In this document: one piece after another, positions 11,293 to 25,699 of the stretch
Layout of the letters: each line of letters starts with the position of its first letter
Position numbering within the stretch: the stretch's first letter is position 1
Assembly: GCF_014805625.2 (NCBI RefSeq)
Contig: NW_023998464.1
Coordinates: 2,879,622 to 2,943,621, forward strand
Source of the DNA: Glossina fuscipes
Taxonomy: Eukaryota > Arthropoda > Insecta > Diptera > Glossinidae
DNA length: 64,000 nt
Direction of reading: 5' to 3'
The notes under the pieces: generated by a model
Told to the model about the DNA's origin: nothing
The model's database searches: none
Seen by the model: the letters and a program-made list of their open reading frames with translations, nothing else
Program-made: the position numbers and the translations under genes

Positions 11293-12434
11293 AAATATTA
11301 TCATTGAAATTGTATTTGTAATAAAAAATTCTTTTAATCACTGAATTATATTGTACTACAATAATACTAGCAGCAGCCTTATAATTACACACATTCACCT
11401 GTATATATATATATGCGTATCCGTGTGTTTATGCATATATATGTACGTTTGTATGCTTGTACGTACATAAATATGAGAATATCATCCATATTCTCTTTAT
11501 TGAATAACTAACAATAATATGATTATTATCGCTTCAATGGATTGACTGCGTAGCAACAACAGCAGCAACTCATCGCCTGCGTACCACACAACTGACAAAC
11601 TCAAGTACATTATTTGACATTCATCAAATCCGTCATATTTCCATCGCGTAGCCGACTTCACGCCTCTGCTTCATTAGAGCTCCAAGCTTAAATTTTGAGT
11701 TCATGCATAATTCAAGTTGAGTAATCCTTCAATAAGATGTCCCGTCAGAATTATTAACTAAAAGCCAACGAAATTTTACATTCCAACTTGCGAGCCCGCG
11801 CTAAATTATTGCCCACTACTTCGATTGGAAAAACGATAATTGCGACTCATAATCCGAGCATATTTGCCATTAAACGACAGTAAGACCTTTACATTTTGGG
11901 AGACTACAGCAGCCTAAAACGAAGCGCCTTGTTGACCGTGTTTTTCCCTTGAGTGGAAAAAAGAATAAGAAAATAATAATAATATTAATGAACATATGCT
12001 TTATTTATGCATTTACTATAGTTAAAAATGTTGCTAAGCATTAAAGAAATTCTTTTGACAAATTCAACCCCAATCGTACTATGGCTTTCTTTACGAATTA
12101 TAGACATGACTTTTAGTTGCTTACCAGAATCTTGAGAATAATAGAAATGTTCATATTATACTCCACACCAAGCGATATAAGAATAAATTAAGTTTGTAAG
12201 GATATATGAATATATGAATACCCAAATGATATATTTATATATACAATATGTTATATGAAAGTACAGTATCATACCCAATCTTGGTTCAATATTTTGCGAT
12301 GAATTTTCAAATAGTTTCATTTTCATTAATTCCTTTATATATAAGTTAGTATACATATACATCAGATGAGTGATAAATAATTTCTGTGTAAAAAATAAGA
12401 TATAGCTGCGGTTTGTTGAACTTCTAAGCCGGTA

Positions 12435-12905
12435 CAGGACATTGCAATCATTTTCAAATGTTGTGTACGATAACTGTCTGCAACATCGCGAATAGTTGCT
12501 TAATCACAGTTTATCAATTATGGTTTTGGTCTGTAATTTTCAAATGCATTGAATCGACTAAGACATTTATCATTTTTTAAAAATATACTCATTTTGGAAT
12601 TTTTATACCTTACATCACCTGCTACACCAGAGTATATTAAGTTAGTGCGGATGTATGCAATGACTAAAAGGATATATCCCCCTTTCATTTGAACGCTCGA
12701 TTTAGAAAGTAACTCTGCTTGCCTGTGGATCTATCCGTCTTGTTTTTTCTTTTGTTGAACCCACAGTAGCAATTGTTAAGATATCTTGATGGAATTTGGT
12801 ATACTGACATATTTTAGGATGAATACTATTGCAAATCGCTTGGATCGGATCACTTTTTCGACCACATCCCACATAAAGCCTTAGAATGGAAAAATGTTAT
12901 GAGAA
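12435..12905 (+). repeat. Dispersed repeat family A, longest type (copy A5)
   Basis: The right part starts at TTTTATACCTTACATCACC (12601), followed by CTATCCGTCTTG, GAACCCACAGTAGCAATTG, GATATCTTGATGGAATTTGG, CGCTTGGATCGGATCACTTT and CATCCCACATAAAGC. The left part (12435-12600) matches the left part of copy A1, including AATTATGGTTTTGGTCTG and ATTGAATCGACTAAGACATT. Together A1 and A5 define a unit of roughly 450 bp; other copies in the window show only the right part. Confidence 0.6.
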
Positions 12906-15290
12906 TCACTGTAAGGTGGTATAGGAGCCAGATGATTTGTTTTTAGGAAATGCAAAATGAAATAGTCAAAGAATTAGACATGTGGTTCAAAGACAGGCCA
13001 TCGTCCGATTAGGCTTAAAGAAAGGCATACCTAAGTCATTCTTGCCTAACATCAATACTTTCAGTAGGTAGGCGGCACGTCATGTAACTGGCTTGAATTC
13101 GAAACTCAAAAAACAAGTAAGAAAAGCTGGGACCATGCTCAACATTCTTCTTCTAAAACAAAAGCGTGAAAAACAATAAAAAGTTGATACTTTATTAATT
13201 TTTATACAGGTTAGAAGATTTTCCGTACAGGATGCGTGCATACGCATCATACGCCTCCTTGGCTACGGGCATTCTCTACCTCTCCCTCGATACACTTCCA
13301 TTGGAGCATCATAGTCATATACGTAGAGTCGACATTCCCTAAGTGATGGGTCTGGATATAAGAAGGACAAGAAGGCAATCGTTTGCTAGTAAGTAGCAAT
13401 GAGATCAATTTATTGGAAATTCTCTCCGTATTCTCTACGTATTTGTCTTTAGAAGGTGATTTTAAAGATTTTGGACAAATTCGAATGGAATGAGGAAGAG
13501 CTCGAAATTTCGCAATATAAACTTTCTTTCCATATTCTAAAAGATTCAAAACATCTAGCCGAAAAGAAAGGATTGATTTTCAAAAAAAATTGTCTAGTGC
13601 TTCTGCTTGAACCGCACAGGTTGATTCAAATTAGTAATTTTTTTTTTTTTTGTTATGCTAAAAGTTTTCTAGGTGATATATGTCACAAATTTCATGCCAA
13701 TATCTGCAATTGTTAATGGAGAAGCACTTGTTTCCTTTTCTTCGAAAATATATATTTGTTGATCCGCCTTTCTCTCGTCAATTGGGTAAAGACGAAGCGC
13801 GAAGAGAATTTTTTGAAACCGTGAATAGGGAGAAGTTAGGCGAATAGAGTGCTTGATGGACGGTTTGAACATAATTTCTGACGAAAAAGTCGTAAAGAAT
13901 AAAGGCAATGTGAGATGTCTTATCGCGAATAACATTTGAGGTTTATTGCACTTTTTTTACTTAACTCAATTTCACTTTACTTTACATTAACATTACGAAA
14001 TCGAAAAAAAGTAAAAAATTGATTTTATAAGCTATAAGTTGTTCTTAAGCAGGATAATCAAATACATTGGCAAGTATAGGCAAATAATTAATAAAATTTC
14101 TGATTGAATTTTAGTTACAATTTTTTTTGTCCTGTCCACTCCTATGTAAGGGATTGATATTCGATTTCGGCGAAGCGATTTTACAGAAACTGCACGCTGC
14201 AACCTGGAAATTCTATAAAACATTTTCCGATAGAAGTGAAAAGACTGAAGAGCTATTAGCCTTTTGTGAAAATGCGTGGAAAAGAACAGCTCAAAGGCCA
14301 TTCCTTAAAGATGAACGACATTATATGGTACATAGAACGTATTTCTACATTTTTTAAAGTATGTCAGACACCCTCACTTCATTTCGACATGTTAGCACAG
14401 AAAATATTGAGTTAAATAAACGAGTTTTTGGAATTGTAATTCGCGAAAGGTAAATTCCATATTTTTTTTGGCTCATATATAAGTTCAAGACAAACCAAGA
14501 CAAGAAATTACCTATACTCTCCAAGGAATGTGGTTGCTCGATTTTAATTCTGCTGTATTGCATTGATAACAACATAAAACTATTTTCTTTACTAAATGTA
14601 GAACTATAATACAAAATGTATTTGAAAATCAAAGTGCCTTCAAAAATTATGAACATCCGTATCGTTGTTGCTGCGTTATGCATAGAAACAATTTTCGCCT
14701 ATAAGCACTTGCTTATAGAAGAGACTCATACATAGTTATCGCATGCTATTTTTAACAAATATCTTCTATTATACGTTTTCAAACAGTCTTCGACGTCTTC
14801 GTAACAGATCAACATATTTCAGTTAATGAGAAATGTAGTTACTTTGTTCGGAAATAATACATTTTTATTTGATGTTACTTTCCATCTCAAGGCAGGAGAA
14901 GGATTAGAAAACATGGTGTGAAATTGCATATATTGTAGTTAAGCGCTTTTCCTCTTGCCTAGGCACTTTCCAAATGGTATTTATTAGTTTAAATTTGTTA
15001 ACTTTTAAATTTAGTAGATGTGCGCATTTGTCACATCTCAACCCTAGCGCTTGAGTGCTTGGGGTAGTGGGGTGCGATTTCCCTCAGGCTTCGGTTCATC
15101 GACTATATCCCTTTATCCTTTTAGAAAGAGCGAAAGGGGTTTTACTTTTTCATTATTTGCAATTATGTTTGCAATTGTGGGGAATCGTGATAAGTTAATT
15201 CACAGTAAAAGTAATTTGTGAGATTATTTTTAAAAATCTGCTGAAAAAATCTGTTCAAAAATCTGATTTTGTTAAACATGCAGATTTCTT
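12906..15290. other. Mostly unclassified; one repeat terminus
   Basis: Around 13110 an AAAACAAGTAAGAAAAGCT word matches the inverted terminus (TTTTCTTACTTGTTT-type) of fly dispersed repeats, as seen in family B. The remainder has several 75-110 codon frames on both strands (13247-13549, 14032-14301, 14354-14683), none with a recognisable domain; I treat them as chance frames. Confidence 0.35.
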
Positions 15291-15299
15291 TATGATGTT

Positions 15300-18200
15300 T
15301 TTTTTTGTCAAGTATTTTTCTCTTTTTTGTTCAAACACTGTGGTCTAATATTAAAAATTAAAATACAAAAAAAAATAGAAAAACTGAAAAATGCATGAAA
15401 TATTTATTAAATTCAATAAATATTAATTATAGTTAAATCGCTGTTAGATTAAAGCTGTTTTTGTTATTGTTTATTATATTAATTTTTATTGCTACCACTC
15501 GTGGGATATATTACTTTGATCGCATGCTCATTCTGCGTAAATATTGATGATATTTTTGATCGCGTTATTTCAAAAACTTGAGTAGTTAGTTTATTGCAAA
15601 CAATTTAAGTAAACGAAAAATAAGATGCCAGCAGAAGGTTAACTAAAGGTAAACTTGTTCATCAAGCAAACGTCCATTCGCGGTAGACAAGAATCATTGA
15701 CTAATTCTTATGATTATGCTATCACCTGAGGCACTCTTATTGTATATTTAAGTCCTATAGATTGACGGTTAACCGTTACATGTTGAAAAATAGTTAAAAT
15801 ATTTTTTAAAACGGTAAATGGTAATCGAAATGGATGACGGCAATATTATGTCATAGTTGAAATGAGCAATTGTTGGGTATAAATAATTCGACTTGAGATT
15901 AATAAAAGTCTGTCTTTGACGTCGTTGCTTATATCAATATTTATTTTATTGAACAAATGCATGCATTTTGTGAATTTTTAATTAAAATAAATCAATTCGC
16001 ATAAAAAAGTAATTTTTCAATTTTATCAAATTGTCATTATGCGTAATTAATTAATATTATACTCTCTATGCACATAAAATGAATTTAGAATTTGTTGTTG
16101 TTGTCATTGTTATTTTCTTTTTTCCGTTTTTTCATAATTATATATTAACGCATACGAAACGGCATGAGAGGTTAGTTTTGTGGGTGATGGGCATGAACGT
16201 GTGAATGCCATGCTTATGGTTAACAGAGAGGTGTGTTGGTTTAGGAAGTGTTTTGTTTTTTTTTTTTTTTATGTCTATGTTTCTATGCGTGTACGTGTAT
16301 GTGTGCATAAGTGTGTTTATATTCACGAACTTTGTCAAAATAATGCTGTTTAATTATTATATTTGTAATTTATTTGCCTGCCGGATATCTGATGAACAAT
16401 TTACATATAAAAAATTAAAAAGAAGGAAAAAGCAAAAAAAAAAAAAAAAATGTACTTCTATACCCATACACATGTACGTATGCTTGTATCTATATTTTTA
16501 TCAAAACAAATATAAAATCATAAAGAGATAAAACACACATGCATTTGTGATGGTTAGTAGTAGGAAAACAAGAGGTATAGAAATAATATGTAAAAAGCTT
16601 TAGATTTTAATGCCACATTAATCCTCAACACAATAGAATGCATAATTAATTTTTATTTTGATGACAACGTCAACAGCACGCACTAACTTGGAATCCTTTG
16701 TTATTATATGGCGGTGGCAACGGCTGACTAAAACTCATCATCACCTCAAACTAAACCGAAAGTTCAGGTTAAACACAAATTAACCTCATTTGACAATACA
16801 AAGCAAAAATGGATAATTTGTTAAATAAATTGCGCGTTCTGTAAACTTTCATTATTTTCAATATATATGCACGTATATTTACACATATAAAATAAATTGG
16901 TATTAGTTAAATACAGCAAAGAAGGCCGTAGTTTAAACGAAGGGGCAAAATGAATTATGACGACTCCTGTGATTTTAGCTTTCAATATCATAAAGAAGGT
17001 TCACGCAAACCTCCTTCCACCTGCTGCGTTAAAAGAAGCGAACTAAAGCTCAAAACTCGCAACTTTTTTTGACCGGGCTGTAAAGCGACCGGAGTTTGCT
17101 TTGCTTTTGTTGACGTTAATTTCAAAGCAAAAATAATGATTGCATACATGCATGATTTGGGCTAACAAGTATCGATGTCTTGCACCAAAATGTTCAAACA
17201 AGTTCTTTATGTAATTTTAAAAAACATTTAATCTTATCCTTAGGCTTTGACAGAATCGGTATGCCCTCAAACCGCGAGGGCAGCATCGCATACCACGATT
17301 CCTGAATGTCACTTAATCGATTGAAAGTAAAGTGTGTTGATGAAGTTCAAAAGAGGGGTTCAGAAAGTTTTCACAACTCTTTAGAGATAAGGAATTGTGA
17401 ATATATGCGTGCAAGTTCGCGAACTAATGATTGGTTATCAAGGAAGAGAAAAAACTGTCCGAAGTCTAAGGCCGTTTCTTTTTTTGCTACAGCTGTAAAT
17501 GAAAAAATAATAATTTTTTTTTCTCGATAACTGAAAGATAATAATTGTTGCACCCGTTGCAGACGAAGTGCTTATTGAACTTAAATACAAATGAGATGTT
17601 TACCCATTGTCAAAGATGTGTGGTCCGCGTCAAAATTTTACTTGTGGTTAATATGTGATTGTATACTCTGTCAAGGTGGCAAATTATATGTAAATGTAAA
17701 ACGGAAATTTGGCCATAACACTACGTATAGAAGACGTACATGTCTGGAGTCATATTCCTTTTTATAACTTAGACCCCAGGCAGATAAGCGATTGTAATGC
17801 AAACACATATCGCTATGCAAAGATACTTTTCCGACGAACGAAAATGTTGAGTTTTTTGTGAAATGAAGAGCATTCGCCAACAGCATTTTTCCTCTGCCTT
17901 TTTTCTTCCCTTTGATTTTTATCTTAAGTTAGCATGGAGGGAGATTGTTGCAGATATAAACCTGAGTAGCATGATAGAAAATACCAAGAGTTTTATAAGC
18001 GTCTCTTTAGATTACAGGTCAACATTGATAATTTGTTTTCAGGTTACAAGCAAAAGACGAAAACTTTTTCTACGATAAATTGATGTGCTCTAGAGACCAC
18101 TTTAGACCCACTATATAGGGTTATTTTGTTGTATGGCATTAGCTTTTAAACATGTTCCCCGCATTCAATTTTGTTAGAGAGACGTCCTTGCCTTCTGACT

Positions 18201-19010
18201 TCGTGTAATTATAGCTACGTGCATAAACATGTGGTGATGCTAGCCTAAATTTATGTTATTTAAAGTTTTGCTTAAAAAGTTTTCAACGGAACTTTTGTGT
18301 TCAAATTCCAACGCCTCGAAACGATGACCCCGGAGTTGATATAAAAAAATTATCATATATTTGTAAATTTATTTTATTATTAGCGAACATTTTTAAATTC
18401 GTCATTCCATCTTTTTCGCACTCATTATTATCCTAAACGTAAATGTGTGTTAGTTTGGAAATTTTGATGTTTGCATTTGCTTTGGTTTGGTTTGCTTTTG
18501 TGTATACAGCATTTATTCCGGCAATTTTTTATTCAACCATGTCACCACAATTAACCAGCATTTAAAAATGTGCATATGCGGTAGTCGATGCAGTACACAT
18601 ACGTATATAGTAAATATGCACGGACACATACACCCATACATTTGAATGTGGGAAAAATTATTGCATTCATTAAAATTTGAAATTGTATGCGATTAGATAT
18701 ATATATATATATTTTTTTGTTATTTAAGAAAAAAACACAAAATGCATAAATATTTTTGCAAAAATTGCTAATTAAATATTTTATCCAAACAGTGGATCAG
18801 TAATACACACACAAATGCATACTTAGACATATAGATTTAAATATATATTTTTTATTTTTTCAATTTTTCTCCTTTTTTTATTTTTAACCATTTTATTGTA
18901 TTAATTTCATTTTGCATTTATTTTACAATTTTTATTTGCATAAAATATAATTTTTAATTAATATATTTTATTTGTATATATGCATGCATGCATGTATATT
19001 CAGTTATGGC

Positions 19011-19042
<32 letters not shown>

Positions 19043-19080
19043 CTACGTTTCTATTGTCAATACTAGTTTGGGTTTATCAC
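15300..19080. other. AT-rich, low-complexity intron-like block
   Basis: Long T and A runs (16256-16270, 16434-16450), TG/CA-rich stretches, TATA arrays (18697-18712, 19014-19042) and ATGCATGCATGC near 18981. A degenerate family A head (ACCACTCGTGGGATATA) may lie near 15496. Frames at 16205-16531 and 16138-16338 are built on homopolymers and CA repeats. No gene is supported. Confidence 0.4.
19014..19042. repeat. (AT)n microsatellite
   Basis: A pure alternating AT tract. Confidence 0.85.
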
Positions 19081-22000
19081 TACTGACTGTATTTGGTTAG
19101 GCATGTGAGAGAAAGCAATGTCACGTTTTTACGTCTTTCTTCAGAAGACGTATTAATTTTGGTATCTCGCCTGCCATTTTTAGAAGAATATTTTTGGCTT
19201 GCTTTCGTTCTTTAAAGGCAAATCCATTTAATGCGAATACGTCCACTTGTCTACCCTGTTTGATTGTTCGAATCATGGATGGTATACTTAATTCGTTGTT
19301 AGTGATTGGGGAACTAAGGTTAGTAGTCGTGTGGACACTCTGTACTGCAACTCGAAAGATCTACTATGTTAGTCCATGCCATTAGCCCTCCAGGTTTTAA
19401 GATCATACATTCATTACCTGAAGCGTTCGCCAAACATCTAGTAGTCTGCTTCCGCAGATAATCCCGCATTCACATAGGATATGACGGTATGTTCCGCTTG
19501 TCCGTTGGCTGAATCTGCTTCAATACGTATTAGAGGTACCCAGGGTTTCGGGTGGATGGAATACTGACCAGTCAATTAAGCACACCTTGAACGTAATTGG
19601 ATTTAGAGAAGGAAGCTTTTGACGATTATATCAATTACCAACTTATCATAACTCAGTTGAATACTTCTTAACTGCCTCTTACACTAATCATTCACTTAGT
19701 GAGATTATTTTTTTCTGTACCTTAATGTTTAAATAAAAGGAAACTAAATTAAAATATGTCTTTATTTCTGACTTGGTTAACTTGCACCTCGGTTTCGTGT
19801 ATATATGGTTTGTCAGCAAATGTCGAAGACAAGTATTAAAGAATTCGTTGTAAACTTTGATTTTCTGCTCGTTTAATTCGTCAGAAAAAAATAGACCAAA
19901 AAATTTCCTATTAAATAAATATCAGAGCAAATAATAAAAATTTTTCTAATCGCAAATTCCGTAATCCATTTGTTTTGTCATTTTAATTTCAAAGCTAATT
20001 TGAATAATATTAAATAAATATTAGGCAAGCAATTGAATAAAAATTCCATAATTTAGGTATTGAGAAATAAATTTTTAATTTAACCCCTTAATTACGGTCA
20101 AGCCTTCAAACAGTTTGCATGTAGCATGAATTAACATAAAGTTTTACCATTTTAATTACATTTATTCATTCGCTCAATATCTTGTATTTTTTATAAAATT
20201 TTGATCTTTATCTTCACGTACTCCACCCTTGTTTACATTTCACAATCCGTAGTGGAAGCTCATTCGGTATGGGTTTAAAATGTACCGCATTCGGCATTCT
20301 TCCTATCGCTGCAGCTACTAATTCCCAATATATTTCTCTTCCCCCAAGTTTTTCTCGCCGTGTTTTCGTTACACTTTTCATTACAAAGGAAACAAATGAG
20401 GAAATGATATTCGACTTCAGTAGGCCAATTTTGGTTACTTGTCATTCGTAATAAACTAACCGAAGAATATTAGTTAATTTTTATAACCGTGCGTACCGTT
20501 ACAGCAGATGATAACCCGACGGAGAGACAGACTTACATTTCTAAACTGGCATAAAACACACACATTCTTCAAGACACATTTTAGCTGTCTATCTTCGTCT
20601 TCAATTCGTTTCTAAGCAAAGTAAGAAAGTTATGTTTATTATGAGGGCGAAATATATAAAAATTGTAAAATATTTCGTTGGTCGCAGATATGTATGTAAC
20701 GTTTCAGGCCACTTTGGGAAATATTCGTACAGACTCCTTAAGCCAATGTCTGTTATAGATTGAAGGGTGACAATGTTTCATTTACTGCAAGCATATTTGC
20801 CTACCTCCTGTCGTGTCCGTTTGTAAGTACAACTTCTGGATAACCCTAATAATTATTTTTGCCCATTTTAGATATTGTTCCAGGCAGATTACGCTAATAA
20901 TTTATGCTGATATTTCGTTTCGTTTCTGAATTTTTTTGAAGTGTGAGCGTTTCGAGGAAAAACCGATGGTTTGACTCTGAAGAGACTCGTTGGGACCAGG
21001 AATACATGCATATATATTCATATATAACACATCACTCAATAAGCTCATAGAAATTTCGTCGTTCAAACACATTAATAATGCTAAGTAATGATTACCACGA
21101 TGTCGACGAATATCATACCATGTGCATCCCAAAATGCGGGCGACATAGCCTTCCTGGCCGGCTGTTGTGTTTTTGCTTGCTTTAAATTCTTTGTTTGTTG
21201 GTTGCGGGCCGTTCAGCTGACTGCCAGTTCGACTCTGGAGAGTATTAATGAATCCATATTTCACCCAGAGTCGCACATAGCATGAAACTATCGTTTCCAT
21301 TTCGCCTAAGTATCTTTTACAGTTCGAGGAAAAGCGGTATCCCCTTCAAATAAAGCTCTCTCGTGGACAAATGTTCAAACGAAATGGTAAATACACTGCC
21401 TATTCATATCGTTGAGGTCTCAGCTATATTACACAACTTTGCTTTTCGGACTCAGAAAATGGCTTTAGGTGTGCTGGGACAACTGTCGAATTTGGAAATT
21501 CGACCAGGATGTAGTCGCGCTTGAAATAAGTGACTTATTTCTTCTTAGTTTATCTCAATGCAATTCAATCAAAGTAACTCTCGCCGTTTGTCTATTAAAC
21601 AGCGCCGCTCTGTCAAAAACCGAAACTCAGACTTTTTTCCGCTGCTTTGAAAATTACAAACGTAGTGTCATTAAAGCAGCTGTCACTGCCAAACTAATAG
21701 TCGAAATGTCATAAAATTTTGAGCCTTGGGATAAGTTTGAAGATGACCACTATTTAAAAATCATACGAATTCGTCAATAGTGGTGATATGTATATGTCAT
21801 CCAACGAACACATTGAGTGATGCTTTATATATCTACATTTCTTCAAATTCAAAAAAAAAGGTGTCCTCCTTTTATCAAAGAAACAAAAAAGTCGCTGTTT
21901 ACTTTTACAAAAACAGGAATCTTTTTGCTTTTCTTGAATATGAAAGCCTTCACTACATATCTCAAATCCCTCAAGGTGTTAGGTACGAGCATGACAACTT

Positions 22001-25000
22001 TGATAGTCCATTCTTAGATGACATGTTTCACCTTTTGGTTGGTCCCGCGCATTGAATATGAGGGCAAGTGCTCTTAAACTTTATGCGGTACTTTTAATTA
22101 TGTAGCACCGGAAATTTTCCTGGTAAAAACTGGACATCGGTTATTTTATGTACACCTTACTAATGGGGCAAGCATCGCATTGCATGCTAAAGCACTTGGA
22201 GACACCTACTCGAAAGTGAAGAAATGTGTTAACAGACTGCGCAAATCGGATGACGACATGGTAATTTCGTTCTCTCATCAAATCGCAGGTTCAGAGCGAC
22301 AGTTGAGCAATTGGTGCATTCGAGCAAATCAGTCCCGAACTTTTTATCTAGTTCAGTTTTTGCCTTTGCACCTGTCAACATATTTCGGTTAATTGTCAAT
22401 TTTCAGTTGAAAATAAGCAGAGCACCTTTAGTGAAGACAACTCCTTGTAGTCTATCAGCGTATATCGTCGGAAATAAAAGATGTCAAAGTGCGTTTGCTG
22501 CATTGTCCACGGCGGAAGAACCGTGCAAAGAGCAATTCTGCAAGGAATTGTAGCGTATGGGACTCTAAATGATCCGCAAATGGTTCTATAAGATTCCTTT
22601 TGATTCTACGCCAACCTTAATGCGTTTAACGTATTTTTTCAATACCAATAGCCTGGTACCCAAAACGTCGACTATCCCCGGAAGTAATTAGGAAGGGAGA
22701 TTCTGAGGATATTATTATCGCTAACTGTTGGCATATTTACAATATTATTACATGCCAAAATAACATGTGAGAGCAACATGTGAACAACTCATCTGTTTTA
22801 TCAATTCAAATACGATTTTGTCTGACACCTTTCAACGTTTTTCGATTGTCAGTTAAAAATAAATAAAACGTTTTTATGAAAATTTTTAATGTATTATCTG
22901 TTATAGCTCACGAATAATGAGCAAAAAGCCTCAGTCTAGCTTGTATTATTGGTATATCCTTGGGCCAATTTGGACCAAACTGCGTATAAGAATTTTCAAA
23001 ATCTTCCTCAAAGTTGAATCGAGACTCTTAATTTTTTCGTATACAACACGAAATGTTTACATTCATTCTGAATTTAGTAATGATTTAAGAGTCTCTGATG
23101 TTTCCGTCTATCTGTTGCAGACGTTTTGGCAAAATGAATATGCCGTCATCGGTGGTGAGTATAAAAAGTCACAAAAGAGAAACCTAAAAAACTTTAACAA
23201 ACAGCTAAGAAAGTCATATTCGACTGGGGTCGAATCTTGTATCCTCACCACTAATTATTTGCCACGCTAGGGTAGGATAACGTTGATACTTCAACGTATT
23301 GTTCCTAGATTATAACTTAGGCGCTTTAAAGGCTAAAAAGAATAAATTGCTTTATTTGGGAAGCAAAACAATGACAGATTTCATTTTATTATGCACTTCA
23401 GTGGAAAAATTTTGACAAATCAACAGAACTGGATTGACTTTGCGTCCTTGACACTGAACCACAATTTAGTCCATAGGATAGATGAACATACTGAAATGCT
23501 TTTCTTACATAGCACTCAAGCTTACATGACCGATTAAACGTTGTCAAAGGAAAAAACCATAATTAATGGACACTGCTAAGTGAAAGAATCTATGAATCAC
23601 CGAAATTTTAGATTGTCTCCAAAGAGAACATCAAAGGGTGCAGCGTCGATTCAGACAAGTGCTTATTCAAACCTGATTTGAGTAATGGAAATCGGACACT
23701 GCTACATATGGGATGCATACGTCCCAATTGCAATTAATCTAAAAGAGGGCTTAGGAAAAGATTAATTTAATCTTGTTTAAAAAATCTCGGTTTTAAGTAT
23801 TTTTCGGAGGAGGTTTTCCTTGGAATAGTTTGGGTGTCATTCACTTTGGACCGTGTGGATCTATTACCAAAAGTAACATTATCCAGAAGCTGATAATGAT
23901 CGTGACGTCGTGTATTATAAGTCATGTGTTTAGTAGTAGTTAGATGAAATTAATATGCACCCATCTTTCTTATATTGCTTTCCCCATTGACGCGGTAATG
24001 CTGACCATATTTGAGCTCTTGCTCTTCTCTCTGTACATTCCTACGTAAATCCATCCCGATATTATCTTGTCTTATTCTTCCCGTTCGTCCGCCATTGCTC
24101 TCTTATATGTCGCTATTGACCCATGTAAACTGATTTTGGGATGCGTTCTTTATTTCGTTCGTTATATTTGCCCATCTGCTCCTTTACGTGTCGGTCGGCT
24201 TTTCCTCTTTTTGTCTTCGAGTTTGCTCGTTTTTGCCATCATGCATTCTCGCTATCCACGCTTTTACCTGCCCGTTCTTTTATATATGCATTCTTCATTC
24301 CGATTGCGTCTAAGTCCAGTTGTCCTTGAATAAGAAAGGACCCATTTGTGATGCTTCGGTAAAAGTCAGAATGCCAATCAATAGCGTGTTTATTTGTGGT
24401 AAGACGAAAAAGCCAGGCTTTGCCATGTGCGATATTGGCTTAGTTTAGTTTAATTTATGAATTAAAAATTAATAAAAATTACTAACGACAATTCAATAAT
24501 CATTACTATAATTAACAATCGATGTGCCGGTATGACTATAGAGACCCTTTCGCACAGTTGTGAACAGCAGTAAAGGTAAACATGTAGATAGTAGAACAAC
24601 GTTGTTCAACATAAGAGATAAATCCAAGGTACAGATCTGAATTGTAAATTACAAAAAGCGTTTATAGCTACTTTAACATTTTAACTTTTATGTGGAGTTG
24701 TAACGAGTTCTCTAACTTCACAGTGTTAAAAACGAAGAGGCTTGGTGCTCTTAACTGCTTGTGGTCAGGCAAGATTAAATTCATTATCCGCTTTCGCGAA
24801 CTGAATTTTCTCATGTAAATATCTTGGTGTTCAGGTGCAGGTAAGCCTGTGCAGAAGAAGGAAAAAGCCAAAATCTGATATTTAGGCATATGGGAAGTTT
24901 GGGATAAAATATCTGTTGCGAGAACTAGATTGTCCTATTATATCTTCGGTTAGTGAAGACTTATTTGGCACAGTTGTTCACAACAACTTGCATTTTTTGT

Positions 25001-25280
25001 CAGAAACATAATCTAATTTGCAATATATGTACACATTATATGATATGAGCAACACGATGGAGCATTTATTCAGACTTAATTTGGCGAGGGTTGGAACATA
25101 AGATAATAAGATTTTTAGTATTCAAATGATAACATATGTAATATTGTTTTTACAGAAGGAAAATGCTTTGTGTTGTTTTTTAATTTGAAAAATGATTTAA
25201 CAAACGTTCCCTGTTCGGTTCAGCAGGTGGCGGTCAGAAAGAAGGTAGGAATGAGAATGAGATTGGAAAGTGGTGGTCGC
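19081..25280. other. Long unclassified region without recognisable genes
   Basis: About 6 kb with less low-complexity sequence and slightly higher GC than its left neighbour. It holds many 60-130 codon frames, the longest on the minus strand at 20902-21300 (132 codons), with no domain, signal peptide or splice structure that I recognise. The stretch near 19390-19560 has the feel of transposon-derived sequence but I cannot assign it. Likely old decayed repeats. Confidence 0.35.
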
Positions 25281-25284
25281 AACC

Positions 25285-25350
25285 TAGCGGGTGTGTGACG
25301 AATTGATAAGTGTCTTGCCTTTACCAACTGAGCACTCGCTATAACTACGA
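25285..25350 (-). repeat. tRNA-like SINE fragment (minus strand)
   Basis: On the minus strand GTGCTCAGTTGGTAAAGGC (box A-like) is followed about 40 bases later by a degenerate box B (AGGTTGCGACC). The first block is nearly identical to GTGCTCAGTCGGTAAAGGC at 9838-9856. This suggests two relics of one tRNA-derived family. There is no intact cloverleaf. Confidence 0.4.
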
Positions 25351-25699
25351 GCGAAGTAAAACTTACCGCACTTGAGATATCTGTGGTACTTGCCTCTCTT
25401 ACCTACTACATTGTACACTTAGCGACTTGCACTTTAGCAACTTTTTGGAAACGACACGTTTAATATACATTATATAATAATTAATATACTGCATATAGTA
25501 GCGTTCAAAAGACATATTAAAATTCCATATATCTAGAAAATTGAATTGCTTTCGTTATATTTCCGAGACGATTGTCTCTTTCTACCTTGCCGTTTTGTTG
25601 TGTCTTGTCTTTAGTCGTTGCATTGCAAAATATTATAGAGATATGCATTTTCCAATAATTCCATCAAGTGGCCTTTATGGGGTAATATAACCGTATTAT

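Larger units (their letters stand above)
10370..12000. other. Low-complexity, intron-like block
   Basis: It has T-rich runs, GCTTGCTTGCTTGC (10520-10535), a (TTA)n array at 11055-11080 and a TA array at 11263-11292, plus TG/CA words. No coding frame was recognised; the 65-codon frame at 10395 has no motif. The composition resembles fly intronic or regulatory DNA. Confidence 0.4.

Noticed and set aside
13247..14683. Series of 75-110 codon frames on both strands
   Set aside because: Mutually overlapping, without domains or splice signals; treated as chance frames.
16205..16531. 108-codon plus-strand frame
   Set aside because: Made of T runs, TG words and an A run; the shadow frame on the minus strand is of the same nature.
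19390..19560. Possible retroelement coding remnant
   Set aside because: The sequence looks transposon-like to me, but no translated block in any frame could be matched to a family.
20902..21300. 132-codon minus-strand frame as a gene
   Set aside because: No domain, no signal peptide, no good start context and no splice structure; a competing frame exists on the other strand. In AT-rich DNA of this size a frame of this length is expected by chance.
24067..24333. 88-codon hydrophobic frame as a membrane protein
   Set aside because: Start context is poor, two frames overlap on the same strand, and composition matches local T/C-rich sequence rather than codon structure.
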